DNA of 44,438 nucleotides from Bacillota bacterium (GTDB lineage Bacteria > Bacillota > UBA4882 > UBA8346), in NCBI GenBank assembly GCA_023402395.1, contig JAEYGI010000019.1, positions 1-44,438 of the forward strand, read 5' to 3'. Below are positions 16,707 through 25,001 of the stretch, in pieces. The first letter of the stretch is position 1. Each line of letters opens with the position of its first letter. Below the pieces are notes generated by a model that was not told the origin of the DNA, did no database searches, and saw only the letters and a list, made by a program, of their open reading frames with translations. The position numbers and the translations under genes are program-made.

Positions 16707-16931
16707 GGGGAACGACTCCCCTTTAATGGGCATCTTTTGTCAATGGAGGGGGATTCATTCCCTCGGCTGGTTTAGTTACTGAAAATTGATGGGGAAGCGC
16801 TCCCACTTCAAGGAAAGTTACCGGAGATCAAAGGGGAACGTTTCCCATGCTTCGATGAATAACTCGTTTTATTTGGGGAACAGATCCCCTTGTCCAAAGA
16901 ATCGCTGCCCGTGAAGTGGGAATCGGGAAAG
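16707..16931. repeat. Degenerate 42-bp tandem repeat with palindromic GGGGA-N5-TCCC cores
   Basis: Five cores start at 16707, 16749, 16791, 16833 and 16875, each exactly 42 bp apart. They are GGGGAACGACTCCCC, GGGGATTCATTCCCT, GGGGAAGCGCTCCCA, GGGGAACGTTTCCCA and GGGGAACAGATCCCC. A sixth half-site (TGGGA) follows in register at 16917. The 27-bp intervals are much less conserved. In one plus frame the units read as 14-residue repeats of the form GE.(L/F)P....L..(I/M)(E/K/D), but with stops at 16773 and 16860. This is therefore either a phased operator array (42 bp is four helical turns) or a decayed gene of a 14-residue-repeat protein. It lies upstream of the DUF362 gene. The 187 bp before it (16520-16706) hold only GGCCGGCC-rich sequence. 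Confidence 0.85.
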
Positions 16932-17145
16932 GCCGCCCCGGCAAAGGCGGGCATCGCCATCACAGGGGGAGCGGGTGCCGAGTCTGGATCGAAAACAACA
17001 TCTGGCGTCGCACCTCAGGCGGGTCCTGCTTCCGGATCGCGCCGGGCCGCGTTCCATTTTCAGCGTCCACCGGCGGAAAAAGCTCTTGCAATCGGAACGG
17101 AAGATGTTAAGATTGATTTATGAAATCGAGAACGGGAGGGACCGG

Positions 17146-18294
17146 ATGGAGCGGGTATCCTTACAGAAGGTTAATACCTATGACGGCGATTTGGGCGGAG
17201 CCCTGGAGCGGTTGCTGGCCCCATTGGGGGGAGGAAGTGCCTTTTTCAAGCCGGGGGACCGGGTGCTTCTCAAACCGAACTTTATCGGGGCCCGAACCGT
17301 GGAGAGCGCCGCCACCACCCATCCGGCGCTGATCCTGGCGGTAGCCCGGTATATCAAAGACCACGGCTGCGCGGTGGCGGTCGGGGATAGTCCGGGGATT
17401 GGCGCCGCCGAGGCGGTTGTCAGAAAACTGGGGTTGGAGGATGAACTTAAGCGGTTGGATGTTCCTGTGATCGAACTGGCGACGCCGGTTCCTCTCCTGG
17501 AGCGGCGCCGGAACATTTCTTTCGAGCGGCGGTTCATGAACCTGCAGGTAGCCAAGGAATTGGACGGTTTCGACCGGATCGTCAATCTGCCGAAGCTAAA
17601 ATCCCACGGCCAAATGGGGCTGACCCTCGCCACCAAGAATCTCTTCGGCTGCGTGGCCGGGCATAACAAGGGCCGCTGGCATTTTGCGGCCGGAAAGGAC
17701 CGGCTGGTCTTTGCCAGACTGTTGCTGGAGATTGCGCTGACCGTGAACCCGGATCTGCATATTCTGGACGGAATCGTCGGCATGGACGGCAACGGCCCCT
17801 CTAACGGCCGGCCGCGGCCGCTTCACGTTCTGATGGCCGGCGTCAATCCGCTGGCCTTGGATCGGACCGTCGTCGAACTGCTCCGGAAACGGCCGGAACA
17901 GTTTCCCATCTTCGAAGCCGCCCGTGCGATGCGCCTGTCAGGGATCGAATGGAGCGAGATCGTGCTCAGCGGAGAACCTTTGGAAGTGTTGAAGGTGGAT
18001 GATTTTCAGATACCGGCGCTGCTTGGCACCGGCATCTTTGTGAACCAGGCATTCAGCCGAATCGCCGCTAAACTGTTGCGGCAGCGGCTGGTGCTCGATC
18101 AGGGGGCTTGCATCAAATGCCGGAAATGCGAGGAACATTGTCCGGCCCGGGCCATCGTGATGAACGACCGGATCAGCATCGATGAGGCCCAATGCATTTT
18201 GTGCTGCTGTTGCCAGGAGTTTTGCCCCGTCGGGGCGCTGCGGGTCAGTGAGCCGGTGACGGTGCGGCTGCTAAAAAAGCTAAAGTTGATGTAA
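17146..18294 (+). CDS. DUF362 family protein with two C-terminal 4Fe-4S clusters
   Basis: The 382-residue protein has the DUF362 domain (LLKPNFIGAR, THPALILAVARYIKDHG, VAVGDSPG, VNLPKLKSHGQMGLTLATKNLFG, ILDGIVGMDGNGPSNGRP). Two ferredoxin motifs follow, CIKCRKCEEHCPA and CILCCCCQEFCPVG, each CxxCxxCxxxCP. DUF362 proteins are redox-linked and of uncertain function; a stand-alone iron-sulphur role is likely. The start is the ATG five bases after GGGAGGG; the longer frame upstream enters the repeat region and has no ribosome-binding site. It precedes a sugar kinase by 62 bp. Whether the upstream 42-bp repeat regulates it is unknown. Confidence 0.88.
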   Translation: MERVSLQKVNTYDGDLGGALERLLAPLGGGSAFFKPGDRVLLKPNFIGARTVESAATTHPALILAVARYIKDHGCAVAVGDSPGIGAAEAVVRKLGLEDELKRLDVPVIELATPVPLLERRRNISFERRFMNLQVAKELDGFDRIVNLPKLKSHGQMGLTLATKNLFGCVAGHNKGRWHFAAGKDRLVFARLLLEIALTVNPDLHILDGIVGMDGNGPSNGRPRPLHVLMAGVNPLALDRTVVELLRKRPEQFPIFEAARAMRLSGIEWSEIVLSGEPLEVLKVDDFQIPALLGTGIFVNQAFSRIAAKLLRQRLVLDQGACIKCRKCEEHCPARAIVMNDRISIDEAQCILCCCCQEFCPVGALRVSEPVTVRLLKKLKLM

Positions 18295-18356
18295 TAAGTT
18301 GAATTAAATTCATTTTAATATAATCAATCACTCGACAAGTTCATGAGGAGGTTATC

Positions 18357-19388
18357 ATGTTTCTGACAGCTAAGGGAAAAGAATTTGCCGTGCTGGGATT
18401 GGGCGAGGTGCTGCTGCGGCTGTCGCCCCCCAATAAGGAGCGGATCCTGGCGGGCGAGGTCTTTGAGAAACGGGCCGGCGGATCCGAATTGAACGTGGTC
18501 TCCGGAATTTCGCTGCTTGGGTTGAGGACCGGGATCATCACCAAACTGCCGGAGAATGAGATCGGCAAGTTCATCAAAAACCGGATTCGTTTTAGCGGAG
18601 TTAGCGACGATTATATCCTTTACGATATGAGAAAAGGAGCCCGGCTCGGGATCTATTATTATGAGAGCGGCGCGGCGCCGCGCAAGCCGACCGTGGTGTA
18701 CGACCGGGCTAATTCTTCATTTACTTCGCTGGCCCTGAATGAGATCCCCGACGATGTCTTCCAAAAGACCGCCATCTTTCATTTCAGCGGGATCACCATG
18801 GCCTTGAGCGAAAACATCCAGAGCGGGCTGCTCGGGATGATCCGGCGTTTTAAAGAGGCGGGGGCGATGATTTCTTTTGACGTCAACTTCCGGGCCACCC
18901 TTTGGAACGAAGCCGAGGCGCGGGCCGCAATTCAGAAGATCCTGCCGGAGATCGACATCCTGTTCGTCTCCGAGGAGACACTCCGAAAGATGTTCGGCCG
19001 GACCGGTTCGGTCGAGGCCATGATGAAAGAGTTTTCCACCGAATTCGGCAACCGGCTGCTTGCCACCACTCGACGGCAGGTGCTGAGTCCGACCCGGCAC
19101 ACCTGGGAATCGACAATTTACGTCCGGGAAGAGGATCGCTATTATACAGAGGAGCCTTATCCCGAGATCGAAGTGGTCGACCGGATCGGCAGCGGTGACG
19201 CGTACCTCGCCGGCGTTCTGTTTGGGCTGCTGAAGTACGGGGAGGTTCAGACCGCCCTGGAATTTGGAAACGCCATGGCGGCCATCAAAAATACCATCCC
19301 CGGGGATATGCCGGTCAGCGACTTCACCGAGATCAGCAAGGTGATCCGCGACCACCAGACCCAAAATAGCAGCGAGCTGAATCGTTAG
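18357..19388 (+). CDS. PfkB-family sugar kinase, KdgK-like
   Basis: A ribokinase-fold kinase of 343 residues. The N-terminal LGLGEVLLRLSPP and AGGSELNVVSGISLLGLRTGIITKLPEN are the sugar-binding half, and VVDRIGSGDAYLAGVLFGLL is the catalytic/anion-hole motif, with Ser replacing the usual Ala of GAGD. FDVNFRATLW is typical of 2-keto-3-deoxygluconate kinases (DxNxR). KDG phosphorylation would fit pectin breakdown by the PL9-like lyases at 38-42 kb, but the genes are far apart, so that link is weak. The ATG follows ATGAGGAGGTTATC. The end overlaps the convergent gene by 4 bp. Confidence 0.85.
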   Translation: MFLTAKGKEFAVLGLGEVLLRLSPPNKERILAGEVFEKRAGGSELNVVSGISLLGLRTGIITKLPENEIGKFIKNRIRFSGVSDDYILYDMRKGARLGIYYYESGAAPRKPTVVYDRANSSFTSLALNEIPDDVFQKTAIFHFSGITMALSENIQSGLLGMIRRFKEAGAMISFDVNFRATLWNEAEARAAIQKILPEIDILFVSEETLRKMFGRTGSVEAMMKEFSTEFGNRLLATTRRQVLSPTRHTWESTIYVREEDRYYTEEPYPEIEVVDRIGSGDAYLAGVLFGLLKYGEVQTALEFGNAMAAIKNTIPGDMPVSDFTEISKVIRDHQTQNSSELNR

Positions 19389-20344
19389 CCCTCAATCCTC
19401 CGGATGAATCCAGCCAGCAATTCCCGGAAGTTTCTGGCGGTGACGGCATTGCCGGAGGCTTTCGGGTACCGCAGGGTCACGGTCGGGTATTTCTTGAACT
19501 TCAGCGGCAGCACCCGGCTGATGGCACTGGACCGGATTGTGGCGAGTTCGATTCCCTTCTCGGAGGCGGCCTCCGTCAGGGTTTCGCGCATAAAGAGGTC
19601 GGCCTTCAGTCCGAAAGGCCCTTCCGAATCCAGCAGTTGCAGCGCTTGATCGTCAGTTTCGGCCAGATTGACGATGTAGGTCAGCTCCGGCCCGGTCTTT
19701 AATTGTTTGGGGAGATCGAGGATGCCTGAATTGAGCGATCCCGTCCCGGTGAACCGGAAGACCACGGAGGTGGTGGCCGGACGGGCTTTGGAAAGGATCG
19801 CGGCCAATTCGGTCAGGATCATGCCGTCGAATCCCCGTTCCGCCGGCGCCCGTTTTCCCAGTAGCGTCAGAACGGCCATTGCCGCGAGGGGCGCCAAAGA
19901 ACAGGCCGGACCTAACGGCAGTTTCAGGGCATGGCAGATCACCGCCGCCAGACCGAGCAGCAACTGCGTTGCCCAATAAGCGGTCTCCGGCAGGAAGCCG
20001 GCGGCCGGCAGCAGGTTCGAACCTCCGGCGGGAATGATGATCACCACGCGCTGAAATTCTTTGCTCCGGGCCGGAATGGTCACGGTCAGATTCTGCGATT
20101 GACCGGGTTTTACCCGGGCCAGCAACGGGCTCACGATTTCCCGCGCTAATAGCAGCCAGGCGATGCCGGCGATCCATAGTCCAGCGCCGGGAAGCAGGAC
20201 GGCCAGCAGTCCGGCGCTAATGAAAACCAGCAGACTGGTCCGGAATTCATATACCGGAATCGGTTCATACTCGGGAGTCAACCCCTGGCTGGATAGGGTC
20301 TGGTCGACCGTTTCCAGGGATTTTCGTAGTTGGTCTGTGGTCAT
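19385..20344 (-). CDS. Membrane protein resembling M28 peptidases but lacking zinc ligands
   Basis: I do not recognise this 319-residue protein with certainty. The order of segments mirrors M28 aminopeptidases: SQNLTVTIPARSKEFQRVVI aligns with the SQNV...RVVL strand, FDGMILTELAAIL with the SG...LLELA helix, VVFRFTGTGSLNSGILDL with the VVFVFFGAEE block, and TYIVNLAET with the NLDM strand. The expected HYD, D and EE metal ligands are missing (IPAGG, TGTGS). Transmembrane helices occur at about 33-68 and 125-160. A catalytically dead peptidase-like membrane protein is my inference. The ATG follows AAGGAGA. It converges with the kinase gene. Confidence 0.6.
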   Translation of the reverse strand: MTTDQLRKSLETVDQTLSSQGLTPEYEPIPVYEFRTSLLVFISAGLLAVLLPGAGLWIAGIAWLLLAREIVSPLLARVKPGQSQNLTVTIPARSKEFQRVVIIIPAGGSNLLPAAGFLPETAYWATQLLLGLAAVICHALKLPLGPACSLAPLAAMAVLTLLGKRAPAERGFDGMILTELAAILSKARPATTSVVFRFTGTGSLNSGILDLPKQLKTGPELTYIVNLAETDDQALQLLDSEGPFGLKADLFMRETLTEAASEKGIELATIRSSAISRVLPLKFKKYPTVTLRYPKASGNAVTARNFRELLAGFIRRIEG

Positions 20345-20497
20345 GTTCAGATCGTCTCCTTCAATTCATTCGCTTTCGAAACATAAATCTATTTCGACTT
20401 TACCGGCCTAAATCCTACCGGCTGATTCATTTTTCGGATTCCGGGCCGGAACCGCTTGGCGGACGCACATCATCGTATTGCTAAAGGAGATTCCGTC

Positions 20498-21724
20498 ATG
20501 TTTCATCCCTTGATCAATTTATTGCTGACCTTCGGCCTGATCGTGTTCCTGCTCCGGAAGAAAGTGCCGTTGGGTTGGGTCATGATGGCCGGCGCCCTGA
20601 CGCTCGGCTTGTTGTTCCAGGTTTCCATCGGTGCTCAGTTGCAAACGGTCCGGCGGGCGATCATCAGCCCGGTTTTTTTACAGTTGGGGATTGCCCTGAA
20701 TATCATCATGTTTCTCGAGCATATTCTGCGAACCAAAGGGTATCTAAACCGGATTCTCAATGCCTTGCGAGTTCTCATTCCTAATTCAAAGATTAATATC
20801 GCCATCCTTCCAGCGCTTTTGGGGTTGCTTCCGTCACCGGGCGGAGTGCTCTTCTCCGCGCCGCTGGTGGCGGAGGCGGGCCGGGATCTGACCATGACCG
20901 CGGAGGAGCAAGGCTTGATCAATTATTGGTTCCGGCATGTCTGGGAATACTTTCTCCCGCTTTACCCCTCGATCATTCTGGCTGCTCAGATTCTCGGCGT
21001 TCCGGTAGGGACCGTCTCCCTAACTCTCGCGATCTTCTTCCCGATTTCCATTGCGCTAGGTTTCTGGCTAATCATCAGCAAGCTCCCCGCGCCGGCCTCC
21101 CGTCCGGTCATCGCCTCCGGGGCGGAGAAAAAGCGGGCGCTGGGGGAGTTGCTCTCCGGAGTTTGGCCAGTGCTCCTCACCGTTTGGTTGGTTTTGTCCT
21201 TCCAGTGGGATGTCGGTCTGACAGTAACCGGAGTGATCATCGTTTTGCTGCTGCTGAACCGTTATCGCCGGGATGATTTGAGGACTCTTTGGAAAGAGGC
21301 TTTCGCAGTCCCGCTCATTTATTTGATTGCGGGAGTCCTGGTCTTCAAGGAGATGTTGCAAACCTCGGGAGTTGTCGAATGGTTGCCGCAATATCTGAGG
21401 GGTTTGGGTATTCCGGATCTTTTGATCGTCGTCTGCCTGACCTTCGCGGTGGGTTTGGGGGTGGGGGTCACCCAAGCGTTTGTGGCCGCTACGTTTCCGT
21501 TATTGCTTGGGATCATTGGCAGAGGGGCCGCTCTCAAACCAGGGTTGCTGATCTTGGCCTATGTCAGCGGCTATGCCGGGGTGTTGCTTTCGCCGGCCCA
21601 TTTCTGTTTCGCGTTGAGCATCGATTACTTCGAGGCGGATTTGCTAACCTTCTGGCGCAAGTTAATGTTGCCGGTAGGGTTGATTTTGGGCTTGGCCATT
21701 TTACTGGCCTGGTTCTGGAAGTGA
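20498..21724 (+). CDS. DUF401 family integral membrane permease-like protein
   Basis: The 408-residue protein has about ten to twelve hydrophobic segments. Blocks such as LPALLGLLPSPGGVLFSAPLV, INYWFRHVWEYFLPLYP and SGYAGVLLSPAHFCFAL mark the DUF401 family, distantly related to anion permeases of the CitM/Dcu type. The substrate is unknown. The start is the ATG after AAAGGAGATTCCGTC; an in-frame TTG further upstream is unlikely. It precedes ruvC on the same strand with a 108-bp gap, but shows no functional relation to recombination genes. Confidence 0.82.
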   Translation: MFHPLINLLLTFGLIVFLLRKKVPLGWVMMAGALTLGLLFQVSIGAQLQTVRRAIISPVFLQLGIALNIIMFLEHILRTKGYLNRILNALRVLIPNSKINIAILPALLGLLPSPGGVLFSAPLVAEAGRDLTMTAEEQGLINYWFRHVWEYFLPLYPSIILAAQILGVPVGTVSLTLAIFFPISIALGFWLIISKLPAPASRPVIASGAEKKRALGELLSGVWPVLLTVWLVLSFQWDVGLTVTGVIIVLLLLNRYRRDDLRTLWKEAFAVPLIYLIAGVLVFKEMLQTSGVVEWLPQYLRGLGIPDLLIVVCLTFAVGLGVGVTQAFVAATFPLLLGIIGRGAALKPGLLILAYVSGYAGVLLSPAHFCFALSIDYFEADLLTFWRKLMLPVGLILGLAILLAWFWK

Positions 21725-21832
21725 TTGGTCCGGTCCCAAGGGAAAAATTCAATTTCACCCCAACATACGTTCGATCGCTTGGAGGATTTTCCGGGGTCCG
21801 AAGCGAATCCTTACTCCGAAGGAGTTGGCGTC

Positions 21833-22321
21833 ATGGTTATTTTAGGGATTGACCCCGGCACGGCCATTACCGGGTATGGAGTGGTCAGTCACGAGGGCAA
21901 TCATTTGAAGCGGATCGCCTACGGCGCGGTCCGGACCGGACCCGAGACGCCGATGGCGCTCCGGTTGCGTCACGTTTATGAACAGATTGGGGCGATCATC
22001 GTCGAATTCCGTCCGGAAGTGGTCGCCGTGGAGGAGCTTTTTTTCAATAAAAACGTTCGGACCGCTTTGGCGGTCGGGCAGGCCCGCGGTGTCATTCTGC
22101 TGGCGGCGGAGAACGCCGGGCTGGAAGTGGTGGAGTACACGCCGCTTCAGGTCAAGCAAGCGGTGGTCGGATACGGCCGGGCTGAGAAGATGCAGGTCCA
22201 GGAGATGGTCCGGATGCTGCTCTGCCTAACCGAGATTCCCAAGCCCGATGATGCCGCCGATGCCTTGGCCATCGCCATCTGCCACGCTCATTCCCGGAAG
22301 ATGATGAGAGTGTGTTATTAG
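21833..22321 (+). CDS. ruvC: Holliday junction resolvase RuvC
   Basis: This 162-residue endonuclease cleaves Holliday junctions after RuvAB branch migration. The catalytic acids are visible: Asp7 in GIDPGTAITGYGV, Glu67/68 in VAVEELFFNKN, and Asp140/Asp143 in KPDDAADALAIAIC. The start follows GAAGGAGTTGGCGTC; the open frame extends 36 codons upstream without a ribosome-binding site. ruvA and ruvB follow on the same strand, separated by a repeat element, so the ruv genes are probably co-transcribed. Confidence 0.95.
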   Translation: MVILGIDPGTAITGYGVVSHEGNHLKRIAYGAVRTGPETPMALRLRHVYEQIGAIIVEFRPEVVAVEELFFNKNVRTALAVGQARGVILLAAENAGLEVVEYTPLQVKQAVVGYGRAEKMQVQEMVRMLLCLTEIPKPDDAADALAIAICHAHSRKMMRVCY

Positions 22322-22324
22322 CCG

Positions 22325-22429
22325 GTTGCTGGCTCCGATTACTGGTTGTCGGTTTATGGATTGTGCATTTAAAAACCTACAACCAATCTAGAGTCCACAA
22401 ACCAGGAACTAGGAACCAGGAACAAGAAT
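22325..22429. repeat. Heptamer-repeat hairpin between ruvC and ruvA
   Basis: The right side is built of 7-bp units such as CCAGGAA, CTAGGAA, CCAGGAA (22402-22422), and the left side of related complementary units (GTTGCTG, GTTGTCG, GTTTATG), so the element can fold back on itself. It has the same unit type as the element at 24651-24753. Confidence 0.7.
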
Positions 22430-22447
22430 AGGTACGGGAGGAACGCC

Positions 22448-23053
22448 ATGATCGCCGTTTTGACCGGAACAGTGGACAGTGTCAGCGGGGAAAGTTGCAT
22501 CCTGGACGTCAATGGCGTCGGTTATCAGGTATTTATGCCGTTATCGGCCTTGGAAGAGATCAGCCGGGCCAGCGGGTCTGTGAAGGTTTATACCCATTTT
22601 CATCTTCGTGAGGACGGGGCGGCGTTGTTCGGCTTTCTGACCCCGACCGACAAAGCCGTCTTTGAAAAGGTCATCGGCGTCTCGGGAATTGGTCCGAAGA
22701 CCGCCTTGAATCTTTTGGGCACATTATCGGCGGAACGGTTCAGCGATGCCATCGCCACCGAAGATCACCGGGTCCTGACCGGAGTGTCGGGAATTGGATT
22801 GAAAACCGCTCAACGACTGATATTGGAGCTTAAAGGGAAATTGGTGCGCAGCGCCGCCTCAAGCGCCGAAGCTGGCATCAAGCCGTCGCTTCCCGCCGGA
22901 AATCGTTTCGGCGACGCGGTGGATGCCTTAATCGCGTTGGGCTATCCTCAGAAAGAAGCGGTGGCGGCGGTCGAGACCGTCAGCGCCGCCGAGCACGGCC
23001 TGACCACGCCGGAGTTGGTCCGGAAAGCATTGAAAAATCTAGGTAGAAAGTGA
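22448..23053 (+). CDS. ruvA: Holliday junction branch migration protein RuvA
   Basis: The 201-residue protein binds four-way junctions and targets RuvB to them. MIAVLTGTVDSVSGESCILDVNGVGYQVFMP is the OB-fold N-terminal domain; two helix-hairpin-helix motifs follow (VIGVSGIGPKTALNLLG and LTGVSGIGLKTAQRLILELKGKL); the C-terminal domain (DAVDALIALGYPQKEAVAAV) contacts RuvB. The ATG follows CGGGAGGAACGCC. ruvB starts 8 bp after the stop. Confidence 0.96.
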   Translation: MIAVLTGTVDSVSGESCILDVNGVGYQVFMPLSALEEISRASGSVKVYTHFHLREDGAALFGFLTPTDKAVFEKVIGVSGIGPKTALNLLGTLSAERFSDAIATEDHRVLTGVSGIGLKTAQRLILELKGKLVRSAASSAEAGIKPSLPAGNRFGDAVDALIALGYPQKEAVAAVETVSAAEHGLTTPELVRKALKNLGRK

Positions 23054-23061
23054 CGTGAGCC

Positions 23062-24099
23062 ATGAACGAAGAAGAGCGGATCGTCAGCTCGGTGAAACAG
23101 GATTCCGATGACGGCGAGTTTAGCCTCAGGCCGCGCAATTTCGGCGAATATATCGGCCAGCGCCGGGTCAAGGAGAATATGGGCGTCTTCATTGAGGCCG
23201 CCAAATCGCGGCGGGAAGCCTTGGACCATGTCTTGCTCTATGGCCCGCCCGGCCTTGGCAAAACGTCCCTGGCGCATATCATCGCCAATGAGCTCCAGGT
23301 TCATATCCGGATCACTTCCGGCCCAGCTATCGAACGGCCGGGCGATCTGGCGGCGATCCTGACCAATCTGGAACCGAACGACGTTTTGTTCATTGATGAG
23401 GTCCACCGCTTGAACCGGTCGGTGGAAGAAGTGCTGTATCCGGCGATGGAGGATTTCGCGCTGGATATCATCATCGGCAAGGGGCCCAGCGCCCGCTCGG
23501 TCCGGATCGACTTGCCCCGGTTTACGCTGGTGGGGGCAACTACCCGGGCCGGCTCACTGACCGCGCCGCTCCGGGATAGGTTCGGGATCATTAACCGGTT
23601 GGAATTTTATGAACCGGAGGATTTACGGCAGATCATCGTCCGGTCGGCTCAGATTTTGAATATTGCCATTGAAAAGTCGGGCGCGCTCGAGATCGCCCGC
23701 CGGTCGCGGGGGACGCCCCGGATTGCCAACCGGCTCTTGAAGCGGGTGCGGGATTATGCGCAAGTCAGAGCGTCCGGTCAGATTACAGCGGCAGTCGCCG
23801 ATCAGGCATTGCGCATGCTGGAAGTTGACCAATTGGGCCTGGATCGGATCGACCGGACGGTGCTGGATACGATTATTGATAAATTCGATGGCGGCCCGGT
23901 GGGGCTGGATACCATCGCCGCCTCCATCGGTGAGGAATCAGAGACCATTGAGGATGTTTATGAACCTTATCTGTTGCAGATCGGTTTCATAAACCGGACG
24001 CCGCGGGGCAGAATAGCGACACGGCTGGCCTATGAACATTTGGGCCGTCCCTTTCCCAATTGCGGCAAGGGAGGGCAGGAAGGCCTATTTGAATCGTGA
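23062..24099 (+). CDS. ruvB: Holliday junction branch migration helicase RuvB
   Basis: The 345-residue AAA+ motor drives branch migration with RuvA. Visible are Walker A (GPPGLGKTSLAH), Walker B (LFIDEVHRL), sensor 1 and arginine-finger region (LVGATTRAGSLTAPLRDRFG), and the C-terminal winged helix (RTPRGRIATRLAYEHLG). Length is typical. The start after GTGACGTGAGCC is close to ruvA. The last bases overlap a possible queH start, so queH is part of this operon. Confidence 0.97.
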   Translation: MNEEERIVSSVKQDSDDGEFSLRPRNFGEYIGQRRVKENMGVFIEAAKSRREALDHVLLYGPPGLGKTSLAHIIANELQVHIRITSGPAIERPGDLAAILTNLEPNDVLFIDEVHRLNRSVEEVLYPAMEDFALDIIIGKGPSARSVRIDLPRFTLVGATTRAGSLTAPLRDRFGIINRLEFYEPEDLRQIIVRSAQILNIAIEKSGALEIARRSRGTPRIANRLLKRVRDYAQVRASGQITAAVADQALRMLEVDQLGLDRIDRTVLDTIIDKFDGGPVGLDTIAASIGEESETIEDVYEPYLLQIGFINRTPRGRIATRLAYEHLGRPFPNCGKGGQEGLFES

Positions 24100-24113
24100 A
24101 GGGGGCGATTTTG

Positions 24114-24644
24114 GTGTCCATTTTCCTGCATTCCTGTTGCGGGCCTTGTTCCTGTTATGTCACGGGGCGGCTAATGGACGAGGGACTGGCGCCGACGCTC
24201 TTTTTTTATAATCCCAACATTCATCCCTATCAGGAGCAGATCCGGCGGCGGGACGGCTTGCGCCAATTGGCCGAACTCCGGAAACTGCCGCTCATCGAGG
24301 AACCCGGCTATGAATTGGATCAGTTTCTGGGACGGGTCGCCGCTGCTCCCAATGGCCGCTGTGAGCATTGCTATCGGATGCGTTTGGAACGCACTGCCGC
24401 CAAGGCCAAGGAATTAGGGTTTAAGCGGTTCGGAACCACCTTGCTGATTAGCCCTTATCAGAACCGGGAACTGCTTTGCGCCATCGGCCGGGAGCTGGGG
24501 GAGCAATATGACCTGGAGTTTCACGAGGAAGACTTCCGCCCCGGATTCCGGGCCAGTCAAGCCGAGGCCAAGGAGCTCGGGCTCTACCGGCAAGGATACT
24601 GCGGGTGCATTTACAGTGAGCGGGATCGGTATTATAAGGGATAG
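24114..24644 (+). CDS. queH: Epoxyqueuosine reductase QueH
   Basis: A DUF208/QueH protein of about 176 residues that reduces epoxyqueuosine to queuosine in tRNA, the cobalamin-independent alternative to QueG. Cysteine motifs are visible: LHSCCGPCSCY at the N-terminus, GRCEHCYRMRLERT in the middle and GYCGCIYSERDR at the C-terminus, consistent with iron-sulphur and metal sites. The start is GTG 24114 after GAAGGGGGCGATTTTG; a GTG at 24096 overlaps the ruvB stop and lacks a site. Its placement behind ruvAB is recurrent in Bacillota. A heptamer-repeat hairpin follows. Confidence 0.92.
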   Translation: MSIFLHSCCGPCSCYVTGRLMDEGLAPTLFFYNPNIHPYQEQIRRRDGLRQLAELRKLPLIEEPGYELDQFLGRVAAAPNGRCEHCYRMRLERTAAKAKELGFKRFGTTLLISPYQNRELLCAIGRELGEQYDLEFHEEDFRPGFRASQAEAKELGLYRQGYCGCIYSERDRYYKG

Positions 24645-24650
24645 TTTATG

Positions 24651-24753
24651 GTTATCAGTTCCTAGTTCTTGGTTCTTCGTTGAATCGGGGTGCGAGTGTG
24701 CTTCTGAATACCAACAACCAGCAACTAATAACCAGAAACTAAGAACTGACAAC
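24651..24753. repeat. Heptamer-repeat inverted element after queH
   Basis: Left arm 24651-24682 is GTTATCA, GTTCCTA, GTTCTTG, GTTCTTC, GTTG. Right arm 24712-24753 is CAACAAC, CAGCAAC, TAATAAC, CAGAAAC, TAAGAAC, TGACAAC. The arms are imperfect complements over about 32 bp around a 29-bp centre. Both arms keep a strict 7-bp register. Confidence 0.85.
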
Positions 24754-24776
24754 TCCTAGAATACAAGGGGGTATTC

Positions 24777-25001
24777 ATGAACGGGATTTCCGGGTTGGGA
24801 AAGATGCTGGTAGTTGCCGGCCTGATCTTGATCGGACTGGGCGCTATCCTTTGGCTTTCGGGCAAAGTGCCCGGAATCGGCCGGTTGCCGGGGGATATCG
24901 TAATCCGCAAGGGAAATTTCACGTTTTATTTTCCGGTGGCGACCTGCATCATTTTGAGTATCCTCCTGACCATCATTCTGGCGCTGTTTCGGAGGCATTG
25001 A
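24777..25001 (+). CDS. DUF2905 family small membrane protein
   Basis: The 74-residue protein has two transmembrane segments (MLVVAGLILIGLGAILWLSG and FPVATCIILSILLTIIL) joined by KVPGIGRLPGDIVIRKGNFTFYFP, the hallmark loop of DUF2905. Function is unknown. The family often sits near ruv genes and queA/queH in Bacillota. The ATG follows AAGGGGGTATTC. The TGA stop overlaps the recO ATG (TGATG), indicating translational coupling. Confidence 0.92.
   Translation: MNGISGLGKMLVVAGLILIGLGAILWLSGKVPGIGRLPGDIVIRKGNFTFYFPVATCIILSILLTIILALFRRH

Noticed and set aside
16707..16931. CRISPR-like reading of the 42-bp repeat
   Set aside because: The conserved part is only about 15 bp and varies between copies, and the intervals are partly related to each other, unlike CRISPR spacers.
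16890..17123. 77-codon frame just upstream of the DUF362 gene
   Set aside because: It starts at a TTG inside the repeat region without a ribosome-binding site and is low-complexity; it is at most a remnant.
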